From Deltaproteobacteria bacterium (GTDB taxonomy: Bacteria > SZUA-79 > Acidulodesulfobacterales > Acidulodesulfobacteraceae), in contig JAMDCP010000007.1 of NCBI GenBank assembly GCA_023489335.1, positions 62,001-126,000 of the forward strand: a stretch of DNA of 64,000 nt, read 5' to 3'. Under the pieces are notes generated by a model. The model worked only from the letters and a program-made list of their open reading frames with translations. It did not search any database and was not told the origin of the DNA. The translations under genes were made by a program, and so were the position numbers. Within the stretch, counting starts at the first letter, position 1. Each line of letters starts with the position of its first letter. Positions 26,525 to 36,032 of this stretch are shown here, piece after piece.

Positions 26525-27748
26525 ATGAAAAAATTCTTTAACGCCGTTAAAAAGGCTGCTCTGAACAATAAGTTTTTTATTCCGGTTATTTTATTTATAG
26601 CGGTAGTAATATTTTTAATTATTTACAGGTTTTTTATCCTGCCGGTAAATTTTTACTACAATAAGGAATTATACAATCTGAGTAATTATAACATCAGGAT
26701 AGGCGTAAGTAAAAAGATACGGCTATTAAGGCTTAGCCATATAAAAAAATTAAAACCCTATTTCCGAACAGTAAAAACCATAAAGGTATCTCCACGAATT
26801 AGGGCAAGGGGCAGGACCACATTTGCCACTCCGTTGGCAAGAACTATTTCATTGAAATTCGGCGGTTATATTTCTAAGATATACGCCGATAAAACCGGAA
26901 TTAAAGTTCGCAAGGGAATGCCTTTATTTTCGCTATACAGCCCATCCTTAATCGACGCGGAAAACGATTATAACCTTGCATATAAAAATTATCAAAGACT
27001 TAAAAACACTTCATTTAAGTCGGAAGCCGAAACAATTTATTTATCCGCCGAAAAAAAACTTTTATTCTGGGGGATAAACAAAAAACAGCTTAAAAAGATA
27101 AAAAAAGATAAAAAATTTATTAAACATATATCTATATATTCCCCCATAAATGGAATAGTGGTTAAAAAATTCATTACTCAGGGCAGTTACATTAAGCCGA
27201 GCAAAAGACTTTACGAGCTTGCAAACATATCAAAACTCTGGATGAAAATATTTATAAATGTTCGCGATTTAAAATTTATCAATATAGGAAAGCAGGTTTC
27301 TTTAAGATTTGCGTATTATAAAAAAAGAATTTTTCACGGCACAATCTCATATGTTTACCCATATACCTATAAGAATGGAAAATTTATTAAAGTAAGAATA
27401 TCTATAGCAAATACAAAACATGCATTAAAGATTAATTCTTACGGAGATGCGTACATAAAAATGCCTTTTACCGAGCGCTTGGTTGTGCCGGCCTCTTCCG
27501 TAGCGCATATAGGTTATAAAGATGTTGTGTTAATTTACGATAAAAATAAAAACGCGTTTAAAGCAAAAAGCATCCTTATAGGCGCAAGGGACGGCAATTA
27601 TTATCCCGTCATAGAAGGCTTAAAACCGAAAGAAATCGTTCTTAAATTAAAAAATTTAAGCAAGACAAACATAAATGATTTAAGAAAAATAAATCATTAT
27701 CTTATTTTATCTTCCGTAAAAATAAATTCTTTTAAGCCGCAGAAGTGA
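26525..27748 (+). CDS. CusB/HlyD-family periplasmic adaptor (membrane fusion protein)
   Basis: 407 residues with an N-terminal membrane anchor (IPVILFIAVVIFLIIYRFFI). The lipoyl halves ISLKFGGYISKIYADKTGIK and HISIYSPINGIVVKKFITQG flank a helical hairpin (~residues 145-185). The beta-barrel and membrane-proximal domains follow (LANISKLWMKIFINVRDLKF is the typical CusB stretch). It would join the TolC-like channel to an RND pump, but no pump gene is present; a convergent H+-ATPase follows. Metal-binding methionines of CusB are not evident, so the substrate is open. Confidence 0.85.
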   Translation: MKKFFNAVKKAALNNKFFIPVILFIAVVIFLIIYRFFILPVNFYYNKELYNLSNYNIRIGVSKKIRLLRLSHIKKLKPYFRTVKTIKVSPRIRARGRTTFATPLARTISLKFGGYISKIYADKTGIKVRKGMPLFSLYSPSLIDAENDYNLAYKNYQRLKNTSFKSEAETIYLSAEKKLLFWGINKKQLKKIKKDKKFIKHISIYSPINGIVVKKFITQGSYIKPSKRLYELANISKLWMKIFINVRDLKFINIGKQVSLRFAYYKKRIFHGTISYVYPYTYKNGKFIKVRISIANTKHALKINSYGDAYIKMPFTERLVVPASSVAHIGYKDVVLIYDKNKNAFKAKSILIGARDGNYYPVIEGLKPKEIVLKLKNLSKTNINDLRKINHYLILSSVKINSFKPQK

Positions 27749-27757
27749 AATTTTTAG

Positions 27758-27808
27758 GCATATAAGGACTAAACGGCCATGGCTTTTCGCCGGTTAGTCC
27801 TTATATGC
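27758..27808. terminator. Bidirectional hairpin between convergent efflux and ATPase genes
   Basis: A 15-bp inverted repeat GCATATAAGGACTAA / TTAGTCCTTATATGC has an inner CGGC/GCCG extension. It lies 10 bp after the adaptor stop and 28 bp from the ATPase stop. Only short A/T runs follow on either side, but the position between convergent genes supports a terminator role. Confidence 0.7.
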
Positions 27809-27835
27809 AAAACAGTGCAAGACGGTATTATATTA

Positions 27836-30181
27836 TTAAACGTATCTTTTTAAAAGGGGTACTTTTATAAAGTCTAACACCACCATAAAAATTAATGTGA
27901 AAATTATCAGATATAAAATCATCATTAGCGGAACCGGCGCAATTAGCCATCCGTATATTGCCATTAGCGTAGCTAAAAGAAGTCCGCCGAATTCTGCTAT
28001 TAAAAGTGGTTTCGACGGCATAGAGTGCCATAAAAACGATTTCTCGCGAACCAAAAATATATTGGCGTGACCAGAATAGACAAGCCCTAAGAATATAAAA
28101 GAATCCAACGCAGATTTCGATAAACCAAGCAGTTTCCAACCCCAAATATAGATGCCGAATATATACACAAGCCAGCCGATAGAAAATGCTAACGAAATTT
28201 CCATAAGTTCCTTTATATTCCATTTATTAGGTTTCTTCGAGTATCTGACATTATCCGTCGATAATGACATTGTTACAAAATCATTTGTAAAAATAAGCAA
28301 AAGAATTATAAGCGGCATGGCTTTGACATCAAAGTTTTTAATTCCAAATATTAATAGCCCAAGGGCTAAAAATAAGCCTACTTGTATGGTCTTTACTATC
28401 TTATTCGATATGTAAGAAAACAGCCTCTGATAAACGCGTCTTCCTGTTTCTACCGCGGCCAGCATACCTGAGAGCCCCGGACTAGTCAGAACAAGGCTTG
28501 CCGAAGCCTTTGCCACATCGGTAGCCGTCGATACCGCAATACCGACCTGAGCCTGTTTAAGAGCGGGAGCATCGTTTACACCGTCCCCCGTCATGCCTAT
28601 AACCTCTTTTCCCCCTCTTTGCAAAGCCTGAACAAGATTATATTTATCTTCGGGAAAAATACCGGCATATACTTCGCAGTTCAATACTTCCGGCTTTAAT
28701 TCGATTTTGCCTCCTTTTTTCAAAGCATTGTAATCGCAAACTTCTCCATTTATACCTAATTTTTCGCCTATGTGAATCGCCGTTGCCGAGTTATCGCCCG
28801 TAAGCATTTTGACATTGACATTAAGGTCTTTAAGCTTGGCTATAACTTCTTTAGAATCGGGGCGAACAGGATCGGATAGCGCCAGTAATCCATAAAATTT
28901 TGGGGTGGTTCCCTCTTCACCGCCCAGTACCGCTATAGTTCTTTCGCCTCTCTTTGCAAATTCTGCCGATTCTTTTTCCCAATCTATAGTCGGGTCAAAT
29001 TCCTTTATGATTAACGGAGAACCTTTTATAGCCGCATAACTCTTTCCGTTTTCTTCGTATCTGGCTTCCGAACGCTTAGTGGCGGGATCAAACGGGATAA
29101 ATTTGGTTTTCTTGGGGATGCTTACATTCAGTTCCTTGGTTTTATCTAAGATAACTTTATCTATAGCATCCATGGTGGATTCTTCCGATGCAATCGAAGC
29201 CATTTTTAATAAATCCTGTTCCGTAAAATTACCGTGAGGCCGAACTGTGGATAGCGTAAGTTCGTTAAGCGTCAATGTTCCGGTTTTATCGCTGCATAAA
29301 ATCTCCATTGCGGCAGAATCTTGAACGGCGCTCAACCTGGTGGTGAGGACGCCTTCTTTTGACAGCGCCAAAGACCCGACGGCATTCGATAGGGTAAATG
29401 TCGGCGGAAGAGCAACCGGAACAGAGGCAATAAGTAATATCAGCGCAAAGGGCAGCATATCTTGCATCGGTATCCCGGTTATAGCCGCATATATAAGTAT
29501 AGCTACCACAAGCACGCCGTCCATGACAAGAAGATATTTAATTATGGACATAATTAACATTTCTGCCTGGGACGGCACTTTGGCTAATTTTACAAGTTCG
29601 GTTGTTTTTCCGAAATAACTTTTGGCGCCGGTTGCCGTAACCGTGCCGCTCACTTCTCCTCTCCTGATTATAGAACCGGAATATATGGTATCCTTTACGC
29701 TCTTTTCTACAGGTAAGGATTCCCCCGTCAAAGCGGATTGGTCAACATCGACATGACCCTCTTCTATTTCCATATCGGCAGGAGCAAAATCTCCCATCCG
29801 CAGACGGACATAATCTCCCGGAACCAGCTCCCTTGCGGGCATCATAGTCCAGTTGCCGTTTCTTAAAACCCTTGCCATAACCTGTAGTTTCTTTTTTAAA
29901 AGCTCTACCGCGCCATGGGCTTTTTGCTCATGGAAAAAACCTAAGACTGCGTTAAATGTGAGTAGAAATGCAATAATCACGGCATTAAGAGTTTTTCCGA
30001 AAGCCCATTCCAACAAAAGCGCAGCCTCAAGCATCCATGCGATAGGCCCCCAAAACTTTTTTAAAAAAAGCAAAAAGGGATTGACATGCTCTTCGACAAT
30101 CTCATTTGGACCGTACTGTTCCAAAAGCCTTTTTGCTTCTTCATTACTTAATCCCTTAGAAGAATTCTGGCTTGTTGACAT
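27836..30181 (-). CDS. Plasma-membrane-type (P3A) proton-pumping P-type ATPase
   Basis: 781 residues. The N-terminal cation-ATPase domain (GLSNEEAKRLLEQYGPNEI) is followed by VDQSALTGESLPV (actuator TGES), IASVPVALPPTFTL in helix 4, the phosphorylation site CSDKTGTLTLNEL (Asp ~298), MLTGDNSATAIHIG, and the hinge GDGVNDAPALKQAQVGIAV. A short, non-extended C-terminus after ~10 membrane helices is typical of prokaryotic P3A H+-ATPases. It should export protons at the cost of ATP, useful in acidic habitats (inference). AAGGAGG RBS before the ATG. Transcribed alone, convergent with the efflux genes. Confidence 0.93.
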   Translation of the reverse strand: MSTSQNSSKGLSNEEAKRLLEQYGPNEIVEEHVNPFLLFLKKFWGPIAWMLEAALLLEWAFGKTLNAVIIAFLLTFNAVLGFFHEQKAHGAVELLKKKLQVMARVLRNGNWTMMPARELVPGDYVRLRMGDFAPADMEIEEGHVDVDQSALTGESLPVEKSVKDTIYSGSIIRRGEVSGTVTATGAKSYFGKTTELVKLAKVPSQAEMLIMSIIKYLLVMDGVLVVAILIYAAITGIPMQDMLPFALILLIASVPVALPPTFTLSNAVGSLALSKEGVLTTRLSAVQDSAAMEILCSDKTGTLTLNELTLSTVRPHGNFTEQDLLKMASIASEESTMDAIDKVILDKTKELNVSIPKKTKFIPFDPATKRSEARYEENGKSYAAIKGSPLIIKEFDPTIDWEKESAEFAKRGERTIAVLGGEEGTTPKFYGLLALSDPVRPDSKEVIAKLKDLNVNVKMLTGDNSATAIHIGEKLGINGEVCDYNALKKGGKIELKPEVLNCEVYAGIFPEDKYNLVQALQRGGKEVIGMTGDGVNDAPALKQAQVGIAVSTATDVAKASASLVLTSPGLSGMLAAVETGRRVYQRLFSYISNKIVKTIQVGLFLALGLLIFGIKNFDVKAMPLIILLLIFTNDFVTMSLSTDNVRYSKKPNKWNIKELMEISLAFSIGWLVYIFGIYIWGWKLLGLSKSALDSFIFLGLVYSGHANIFLVREKSFLWHSMPSKPLLIAEFGGLLLATLMAIYGWLIAPVPLMMILYLIIFTLIFMVVLDFIKVPLLKRYV

Positions 30182-30544
30182 AAATCGAACCTCCTTTAAA
30201 AATAAGTTTTATTATTAAATAAACTGCGGCGGATGATAAATATTATTAAATATAATATTGCCGCCTCTTTGACTTTAATCATAATTTTTAAATTATTGCA
30301 ATAGTTTTTTAAAAAAATGTTTTATTTTGCATAAACCCGTTACAGCGATATCAAAAAAGGATTTACTTGAAATTTTCAGAAAAAGTGATATACCATAATT
30401 ATAGAAACAAACAACGCACAATCACCATTAATCTATACGATGCAATAGCTTTAATGGCAAGCAATCGATATTATGCGCGGGATTAAGGGAAATTTTTGTT
30501 TAGAAATATTAATCTAACATTTTTAACAGGAGGAAAAACATTAA
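30182..30544. other. Divergent intergenic region between H+-ATPase and cytochrome c
   Basis: About 360 bp without a gene, containing the promoters for two divergent genes. It is AT-rich, and no repeat or convincing operator was recognised. AGGAGG for the cytochrome gene lies at 30529-30534. Confidence 0.5.
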
Positions 30545-31204
30545 ATGAAAATGAAAAAGGTATTTCTAATTTTAACATTTGCCCTTGGAATTATTGTGTT
30601 TTATTTTTCACCGGCTTATTCCGCTGCTATTAATAAGACGGGCATGAGTTTATTTGTTTCGGAAGGATGCATTACCTGCCATCGTATTAACGGCATCGGG
30701 GGAACCGCCGGCCCGAATCTTTCCAACATCGGCTCTAAAAGAAGCTTTACATGGATAAAAGAACAGATATCGCATCCTTCAAGACATTTTATGCTTGGAA
30801 CCGGCTTTACTCAAAATAATAAGACCTATGTGGTTATGATGCCGAGTTTTCAACCAATCCCGCCTTCTAAGATTAATGCGCTGGCAGAATACCTTGAATC
30901 ATTAAAAGGCGCAACAAAGCAACAAAAACTGACAGGAAAACAACTGTTTATTTCCGAGCATTGTATAGCGTGCCACACTATTAACGGTGCAGGAGGAACC
31001 GCCGGCCCGAATCTTTCCAACATCGGCTCTAAAAAAAGTCTTGCATGGATAAAAGAACAAATTATGTATCCTGCAGGCCATTATATTTCTCATCATAAAG
31101 TAAAAATAAGCGGTAAAATATATTATGTCATTATGCCTGCTCATCCAAGAATGTCACCTTTAAAAGTCAATAAAATAGCAAGCTATCTTAAATCTCTAAA
31201 GTAA
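30545..31204 (+). CDS. Diheme cytochrome c, internally duplicated
   Basis: 219 residues with a signal peptide (~1-27). Two class-I cytochrome c domains in tandem each have a CxxCH (CITCH at ~42, CIACH at ~140), the same following segment GGTAGPNLSNIGSK, and a C-terminal Met-Pro (VMMPSF; VIMPAH) as the probable sixth ligand. The two halves are near-repeats, so the gene arose by internal duplication. A periplasmic electron carrier; its partners are not in the window. RBS AGGAGG. Confidence 0.92.
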   Translation: MKMKKVFLILTFALGIIVFYFSPAYSAAINKTGMSLFVSEGCITCHRINGIGGTAGPNLSNIGSKRSFTWIKEQISHPSRHFMLGTGFTQNNKTYVVMMPSFQPIPPSKINALAEYLESLKGATKQQKLTGKQLFISEHCIACHTINGAGGTAGPNLSNIGSKKSLAWIKEQIMYPAGHYISHHKVKISGKIYYVIMPAHPRMSPLKVNKIASYLKSLK

Positions 31205-31205
31205 T

Positions 31206-31315
31206 AAGAAAAGGTGTTCGATTTATTTTATAAATACCCCGTCATTTTGCCTTAAGGCAAAATGAAACCCCTTTTAAAAAAGGGGAATTAAAAAATAAAT
31301 CGGACGCCTTTTCTT
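31206..31315. repeat. ~110-bp long palindrome, copy 1
   Basis: Left arm from AAGAAAAGGTGTTCGATTT pairs with AAATCGGACGCCTTTTCTT at the right end. Inside are a perfect 22-nt hairpin (CATTTTGCCTT/AAGGCAAAATG) and a CCCCTTTT/AAAAGGGG hairpin. It starts 1 nt after the cytochrome stop and ends 3 nt before the stop of the convergent yifB gene, so it probably serves both as a bidirectional terminator. Related to 47034-47143 and 48972-49078. Confidence 0.85.
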
Positions 31316-31318
31316 GCC

Positions 31319-32899
31319 CTAAGCCCTGAGAAATTTAGTATTTCTGTAATTTAATGCCTCAAGAATGGAATCTTCGTCTAATTTATCTTTTCCCTCGATA
31401 TCTGCGATAGTCCTTGCGACTTTCAGGGTTTTATGATAAGCCCTCGACGATATGTTTAATTTTTGGCAGATATTGTAATAAAAACTTAAGGTTGAATCCG
31501 GTATATTAATATATTTCTTGATACCGGAACTATTTAACGAGGAATTAAATCTAATATCCGTTCCTATATATCTTTTACCTTGAAATTTTCCAGTTCGTTC
31601 AATCCTTTCTTTTACTTCTTTAGAACTTTCGCCTGTTTTGTTATCCATAAGTTTTTCTAAATTAACGGAATATACCTCAATAAATATATCGAATCTATCG
31701 AGTATAGGCCCCGATAATTTATTATAAAACCTGTAAATTTCAGCGCTTGAACACCTGCATTCATGATTTTCGTCGCCGTAATAACCGCAGGGACATGGAT
31801 TCATTGCGGCAATAAGCATAAAATCGCATGGAAAAAGGATAGAAAAACGGCTTCTCGACAGGTTAACCATTTTGTCCTCCAACGGCTGCCTGAGGGAGTC
31901 CAATGTTTTTTTACTTAACTCGGAAAACTCGTCTATAAATAAAACTCCGTTGTGGGCAAGGCTAATATCGCCGGGCGCCGGGTTAGCGCTTCCTCCTCCG
32001 ATTAATCCTGCCGTTGTTATAGTATGATGAACCGAAATAAAAGGCCTTTTTGAAATAAGGATGCCCTCTTCTTTAAATTTTTTGTTTGAAAAACTGCGGA
32101 TATTCGATGTCTCGATAGATTCCTCTAACGATATATCCGGCAATATTCCCGCTGCGCTTTTGGCGAGCATCGTTTTTCCGCTGCCTGGAGGCCCTATCAT
32201 GAGAATATTATGATGGCCGGAAACCGCTACTTCAAGCGCTCTTTTGGCAAGTTCGTGCCCTTTTATATCCAAAAAATCGGGGCAGTCATTATTTTTATTT
32301 TCCCATGGTTCCCTTTGTTTTACATAAAAGTTAAAATATTCATGATTCGGCAAATAGTTTTCTTTAAAAACTGCTTGAATTAATTCTCCATCTTCTCCGC
32401 TTATGAATTTGCACACATCCATTAATGTGCCGAAGGACTTAAAATTAACCCCAAAAAATTCCGCGGTTTCTTTATTTTCATCCGGTATTATGATAGCTTT
32501 ATTTAACTTTTTGGCTAATATCCCCAGGGCTATTACACCGTTAACCTTATTTAATCTTCCGTTTAAGGATAATTCTCCCGCAATAATATAGTCGTCAAGA
32601 TTAATTTTGCATTTAAGCAGCTTAGCCGAAATTAAAATACCTATAGCAAACGGCAAGTCAAAGGTGGAGCCTGCCTTCCGCATATCGGCTGGCGCCAGAT
32701 TTATGGTTATCTTTTTAACGGGATAATCAAAACCGGAGTTTTTAATTGCCGCCTTGACCCGGTCCTTTGCCTCCTTGGTAGAAGTGTCGGGAAGGCCTAC
32801 AATCATAATACCGGGAATGCCTGTCGTTATAAATACTTCGACATCCACAGGGATAGCGTTAATACCTATAAATGTAGCGCTTTTTAGACGGGTAATCAT
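31319..32899 (-). CDS. YifB/ComM-family Mg-chelatase-like AAA+ ATPase
   Basis: 526 residues. The N-terminal Lon-protease-like ChlI domain starts SATFIGINAIPVDVEVFITT with GLPDTSTKEAKDRVKAAIKN. The AAA+ core has Walker A IGPPGSGKTMLAKS and Walker B GVLFIDEFSELSK, then MNPCPCGYYGDENHECRCS, and a C-terminal helical domain. ComM is a hexameric helicase promoting branch migration during integration of transformed DNA. It is ordinary in length and stands alone; the stop is TAG beside the long palindrome. Confidence 0.93.
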   Translation of the reverse strand: MITRLKSATFIGINAIPVDVEVFITTGIPGIMIVGLPDTSTKEAKDRVKAAIKNSGFDYPVKKITINLAPADMRKAGSTFDLPFAIGILISAKLLKCKINLDDYIIAGELSLNGRLNKVNGVIALGILAKKLNKAIIIPDENKETAEFFGVNFKSFGTLMDVCKFISGEDGELIQAVFKENYLPNHEYFNFYVKQREPWENKNNDCPDFLDIKGHELAKRALEVAVSGHHNILMIGPPGSGKTMLAKSAAGILPDISLEESIETSNIRSFSNKKFKEEGILISKRPFISVHHTITTAGLIGGGSANPAPGDISLAHNGVLFIDEFSELSKKTLDSLRQPLEDKMVNLSRSRFSILFPCDFMLIAAMNPCPCGYYGDENHECRCSSAEIYRFYNKLSGPILDRFDIFIEVYSVNLEKLMDNKTGESSKEVKERIERTGKFQGKRYIGTDIRFNSSLNSSGIKKYINIPDSTLSFYYNICQKLNISSRAYHKTLKVARTIADIEGKDKLDEDSILEALNYRNTKFLRA

Positions 32900-33081
32900 A
32901 AAACAATACCTGATATAATAGTCGTTATTTTTAAATAAATATTATATCAACCTATTGTGAAGGTATTATGAAGGAAATGTTAAAAAGAGGTTAAACTTTT
33001 ATTACGATTTAATGAAATTAAATCAAGGAGATAAATGCATACTACCTTTGCCTTTCTTGTCGGAAACAACTTAGCCTGCTT

Positions 33082-34488
33082 TTAATTTTCTTGCAGGGAT
33101 GCGATTTTTAAACTATTATGTTTAAAAAAGTATGCAAAAAGGGTTTTTTCCGCAACTCCGCCTCCGGTGATTCTCCACACGGGTTTTTCTATAACAAGGG
33201 TCGATAAGGCAATTTTTTTGCCGTTACTTTCGCCGAATCCGGCAAACCATTGATATAACCCTTCAGGATTATTGCCCGAAATAGTTCCCGTTTTGCCTCC
33301 TGCAATAACGCCGGGAAGCATATATTGATTATAAGCATTATAAAAATCCGGACGGCCTATGCCGCTTGTAATAGTTTTAATCATCATTTGTTTTAAAATA
33401 AACGCGGTTTTTACCGTTATAGGATCGTCTAACACTTTAATTCCTCGATGGGTATATAAAGTATGCCCGTCCGGACCGATAATTTTTTCAATAATGTAAG
33501 GCTCTACCAGCTTGCCTCCGTTTATTATAGCAGCGGAAATTAAAGCGGCCTGAAGAGGAGTAACTTTCACATTTTCAAAGCCGGCGCCCGTAAGTTCTAA
33601 TCGATAAAAGTTATTCGGAACATCCGCTCTGCTTTCTTGAAGATTTAAAATAAAAGGTATATTTTTATTGAAATAAAATTTATTAAAATAATTCATTAGC
33701 AATCTCTTTCCGACATAAAATCCTGCAACTTTGCCGAATGCCACATCGCAAGATTTTGCAAATGCCAGACTAAAAGATATTCTGTTTAATCCCGTGCTTA
33801 TATTTTGTTTCCAGTAAGATTTATTGGTTCCGTAAATTCCGCCGTTATAGCAAATATTAAATCCGGGATAAAAGCCCTTTGATTCTATAGCTGCCGATGC
33901 CGTTATTATCTTGGTTAATGAACCCGGGGGGTAAGGGATAAGACCTGAAATCTCGTTCATCCTTTTTTTGTTACGCGAATAAGAAACTAAACCCAAAACC
34001 GCACCGGTATCGGGGTTTACGGCTGCCATAACTCCAAAAGGAACGGCATATTCCTTAAAAGTCTTTTCCGTCTCTTTTTGAATTACGGGTTTTATAGTAT
34101 AAACAATGGTATAGCCGCCTATTTTTTGAATGTAGCGGCCGTCCTTAATTTCATTAAAGACGGGAGCATTATGTTTAAAATATGTTTTTAAAGATTTAAT
34201 AGAAAAACCTGCGTCTAAAAAGGGGTTAAAATCCATTATGGCAGATTTTACCGCCCCGTCTTTATCTTTGATGGAATTAATCGGCCTTATTCCTGTCCCT
34301 TGAAACTGCTTGCTGCGGATTAGAATATACGATTTACCTAAGTAAAACATTCTAACCGAGCCGTAAGCTAATAAAATAACGAAAATTAAAAACCCGATTA
34401 ATTTTATTGAAGATGCAAAATTATTTTTTTTCCTTTTTTGTCTGTTAAGTATTTTTTGATACGACTTCCAATCCTTTATTCTTTCCAT
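33082..34488 (-). CDS. Penicillin-binding transpeptidase (PBP2/PbpA-like)
   Basis: 468 residues: one N-terminal membrane helix (LIGFLIFVILLAYGSVRMFY), a short dimerisation region, then a transpeptidase domain with the active-site SxxK in PPGSLTKIITASAAI, the second motif AKSCDVAFG (SxD where SxN is usual) and the KTG triad GGKTGTISG. It cross-links peptidoglycan in the periplasm. It lacks the transglycosylase domain and the long pedestal of FtsI, resembling PbpA-type proteins. It follows tldD by 3 bp on the minus strand, so the two are co-transcribed. Confidence 0.88.
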   Translation of the reverse strand: MERIKDWKSYQKILNRQKRKKNNFASSIKLIGFLIFVILLAYGSVRMFYLGKSYILIRSKQFQGTGIRPINSIKDKDGAVKSAIMDFNPFLDAGFSIKSLKTYFKHNAPVFNEIKDGRYIQKIGGYTIVYTIKPVIQKETEKTFKEYAVPFGVMAAVNPDTGAVLGLVSYSRNKKRMNEISGLIPYPPGSLTKIITASAAIESKGFYPGFNICYNGGIYGTNKSYWKQNISTGLNRISFSLAFAKSCDVAFGKVAGFYVGKRLLMNYFNKFYFNKNIPFILNLQESRADVPNNFYRLELTGAGFENVKVTPLQAALISAAIINGGKLVEPYIIEKIIGPDGHTLYTHRGIKVLDDPITVKTAFILKQMMIKTITSGIGRPDFYNAYNQYMLPGVIAGGKTGTISGNNPEGLYQWFAGFGESNGKKIALSTLVIEKPVWRITGGGVAEKTLFAYFFKHNSLKIASLQEN

Positions 34489-34491
34489 TTA

Positions 34492-35895
34492 TCACCCGTT
34501 ACTTTTTCCGCCGACAACAATCTGTGGAATTCTGAGCGTGGGTTGCGCATCAGATACCGGAACACCCTGTCCGTCTTTACCGCATGTTCCAATGCCAAAC
34601 CCCAAATCATTCCCTACCATATCTATATTTCTTAAAACTTCGGGTCCGTTTCCCATAAGGGTTGCCCCGCTGACGGCTTCACCCACAGCCCCGTTTTTTA
34701 TGATATAACCCTCCATGACATCGAATACGAAATCGCCCGTAACGGTATTTACCTGTCCCCCGCCCATTTTTTTAACAAAAATGCCGTCCTCTACGCTCTT
34801 TATTATGTCTTCCGGCATGGATTTGCCGGGAGCAATAATAGTGTTGGACATTCTAACTATAGGGTGGTGTTCGTACGACTGCCTTCTGCCGTTTCCCGTG
34901 AGTTCATACCCATATTTAATATTGGATAACCTGTCGGACATATATTGTTTTAATATCCCATCTTCCACAAGCACATTTTTATTCGAGAATGTTCCCTCAT
35001 CGTCAAATCTATAAAATCCTCGTTTTCCTGCCAAAGAAGAGTCGTCTATAACCGTTATTAACTTCGAAGCTACCTGTTCCCCAATTTTGTCCGAATAAAC
35101 GCTTAAGCCATTTCCCGCAATATCGGCTTCCAACCCATGGCCTATAGCCTCATGTATCATTGTTCCGCCGGCCTCGCTCGATAATACCACGGGCATAGTT
35201 CCGGAAGGCGCAAAGGGGGCGTCAAGCTGGGTTATAGCCCTGTTTAAAGCCTTCTTAGCAATATCTTCCGGGTCAACATTATCAAAAAATTCAAAGCCGG
35301 TAAAGCCTCCCGCCACTTCATATCCAACTTCAGTTTTTTTGCCGTTAGATACGACAACATGCGCTAAAAAAGCCAAATTTTCTCTAAAATCTTTTACAAA
35401 ATCCCCCAGCGAATTCACAATTATAACATCCTGTTTATAGTCGGAATAGGTGATATTTACCTGGACGGCTCTTTTATCAAAGTCCCATGCAAATTTTACG
35501 ACAGGCTCTATTTTTTTTAGTTTTTCGGAGGTTGAGGTCTCTGCCACATCCTTTAGGATTTGAAAATGGGTTTTTGGCTTCTTCTCGTTAAAATTAAGCG
35601 CCGCAATCTTATAGGTACCGTTTCGGTCATAGTATGCCGCCTCTTTTAAACTTTTCCCGATTTGCATCAGATTTTTTTCATCCAGATTATTCGTGTAAGC
35701 GTAATATGTTTTTTTATTTGAAATAAGCCTGATGCCCGCCCCCTGGATTATTCCGCTAATTGCCTTTTCAAGTCTTTTCCCCTCGTTCGATAACAAAGTG
35801 GAGACTTTAGATTCTATAAATATATCTACAAAATCATCTTCATTATTCGATGCGTTTGCAAAAATTTTACTAAAATCCAAATTTGTTATATCCAT
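34492..35895 (-). CDS. tldD: TldD-family metalloprotease
   Basis: 467 residues of the TldD/PmbA (modulator of gyrase) family. The zinc site is HEAIGHGLEADI (HExxxH) in GGTMIHEAIGHGLEADI, with the C-terminal GTCGKDGQGVPVSDAQPTLR region. The family degrades peptides (microcin maturation, CcdA turnover) in a TldD/TldE heterodimer. The TldE partner is not in this window. ATG at 35895; the penicillin-binding protein gene follows at once. Confidence 0.92.
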   Translation of the reverse strand: MDITNLDFSKIFANASNNEDDFVDIFIESKVSTLLSNEGKRLEKAISGIIQGAGIRLISNKKTYYAYTNNLDEKNLMQIGKSLKEAAYYDRNGTYKIAALNFNEKKPKTHFQILKDVAETSTSEKLKKIEPVVKFAWDFDKRAVQVNITYSDYKQDVIIVNSLGDFVKDFRENLAFLAHVVVSNGKKTEVGYEVAGGFTGFEFFDNVDPEDIAKKALNRAITQLDAPFAPSGTMPVVLSSEAGGTMIHEAIGHGLEADIAGNGLSVYSDKIGEQVASKLITVIDDSSLAGKRGFYRFDDEGTFSNKNVLVEDGILKQYMSDRLSNIKYGYELTGNGRRQSYEHHPIVRMSNTIIAPGKSMPEDIIKSVEDGIFVKKMGGGQVNTVTGDFVFDVMEGYIIKNGAVGEAVSGATLMGNGPEVLRNIDMVGNDLGFGIGTCGKDGQGVPVSDAQPTLRIPQIVVGGKSNG

Positions 35896-35959
35896 TTTGC
35901 CCTCAATGATTACACTTATTATTTTTTTTATTTATAACTTCATAAATTTTAACATAAGA

Positions 35960-35988
35960 TTGTTTATTTATAAAGATTTTTATATAAT
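35960..35988 (+). promoter_or_regulatory. Candidate promoter for alanine racemase
   Basis: TTGTTT (35960-35965), 17 bp, TATAAT (35983-35988), about 44 bp before the alr ATG, in the divergent gap with tldD. The -10 box is a perfect match, the -35 box is partial. Confidence 0.5.
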
Positions 35989-36032
35989 TTATACATTGCC
36001 AATTAAAACTAAAATTAAAACCTTAATTTTCG

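Noticed and set aside
27828-28223. Minus-strand 131-residue frame in the H+-ATPase end
   Set aside because: It overlaps the ATPase in another frame on the same strand; no start signal and no family.
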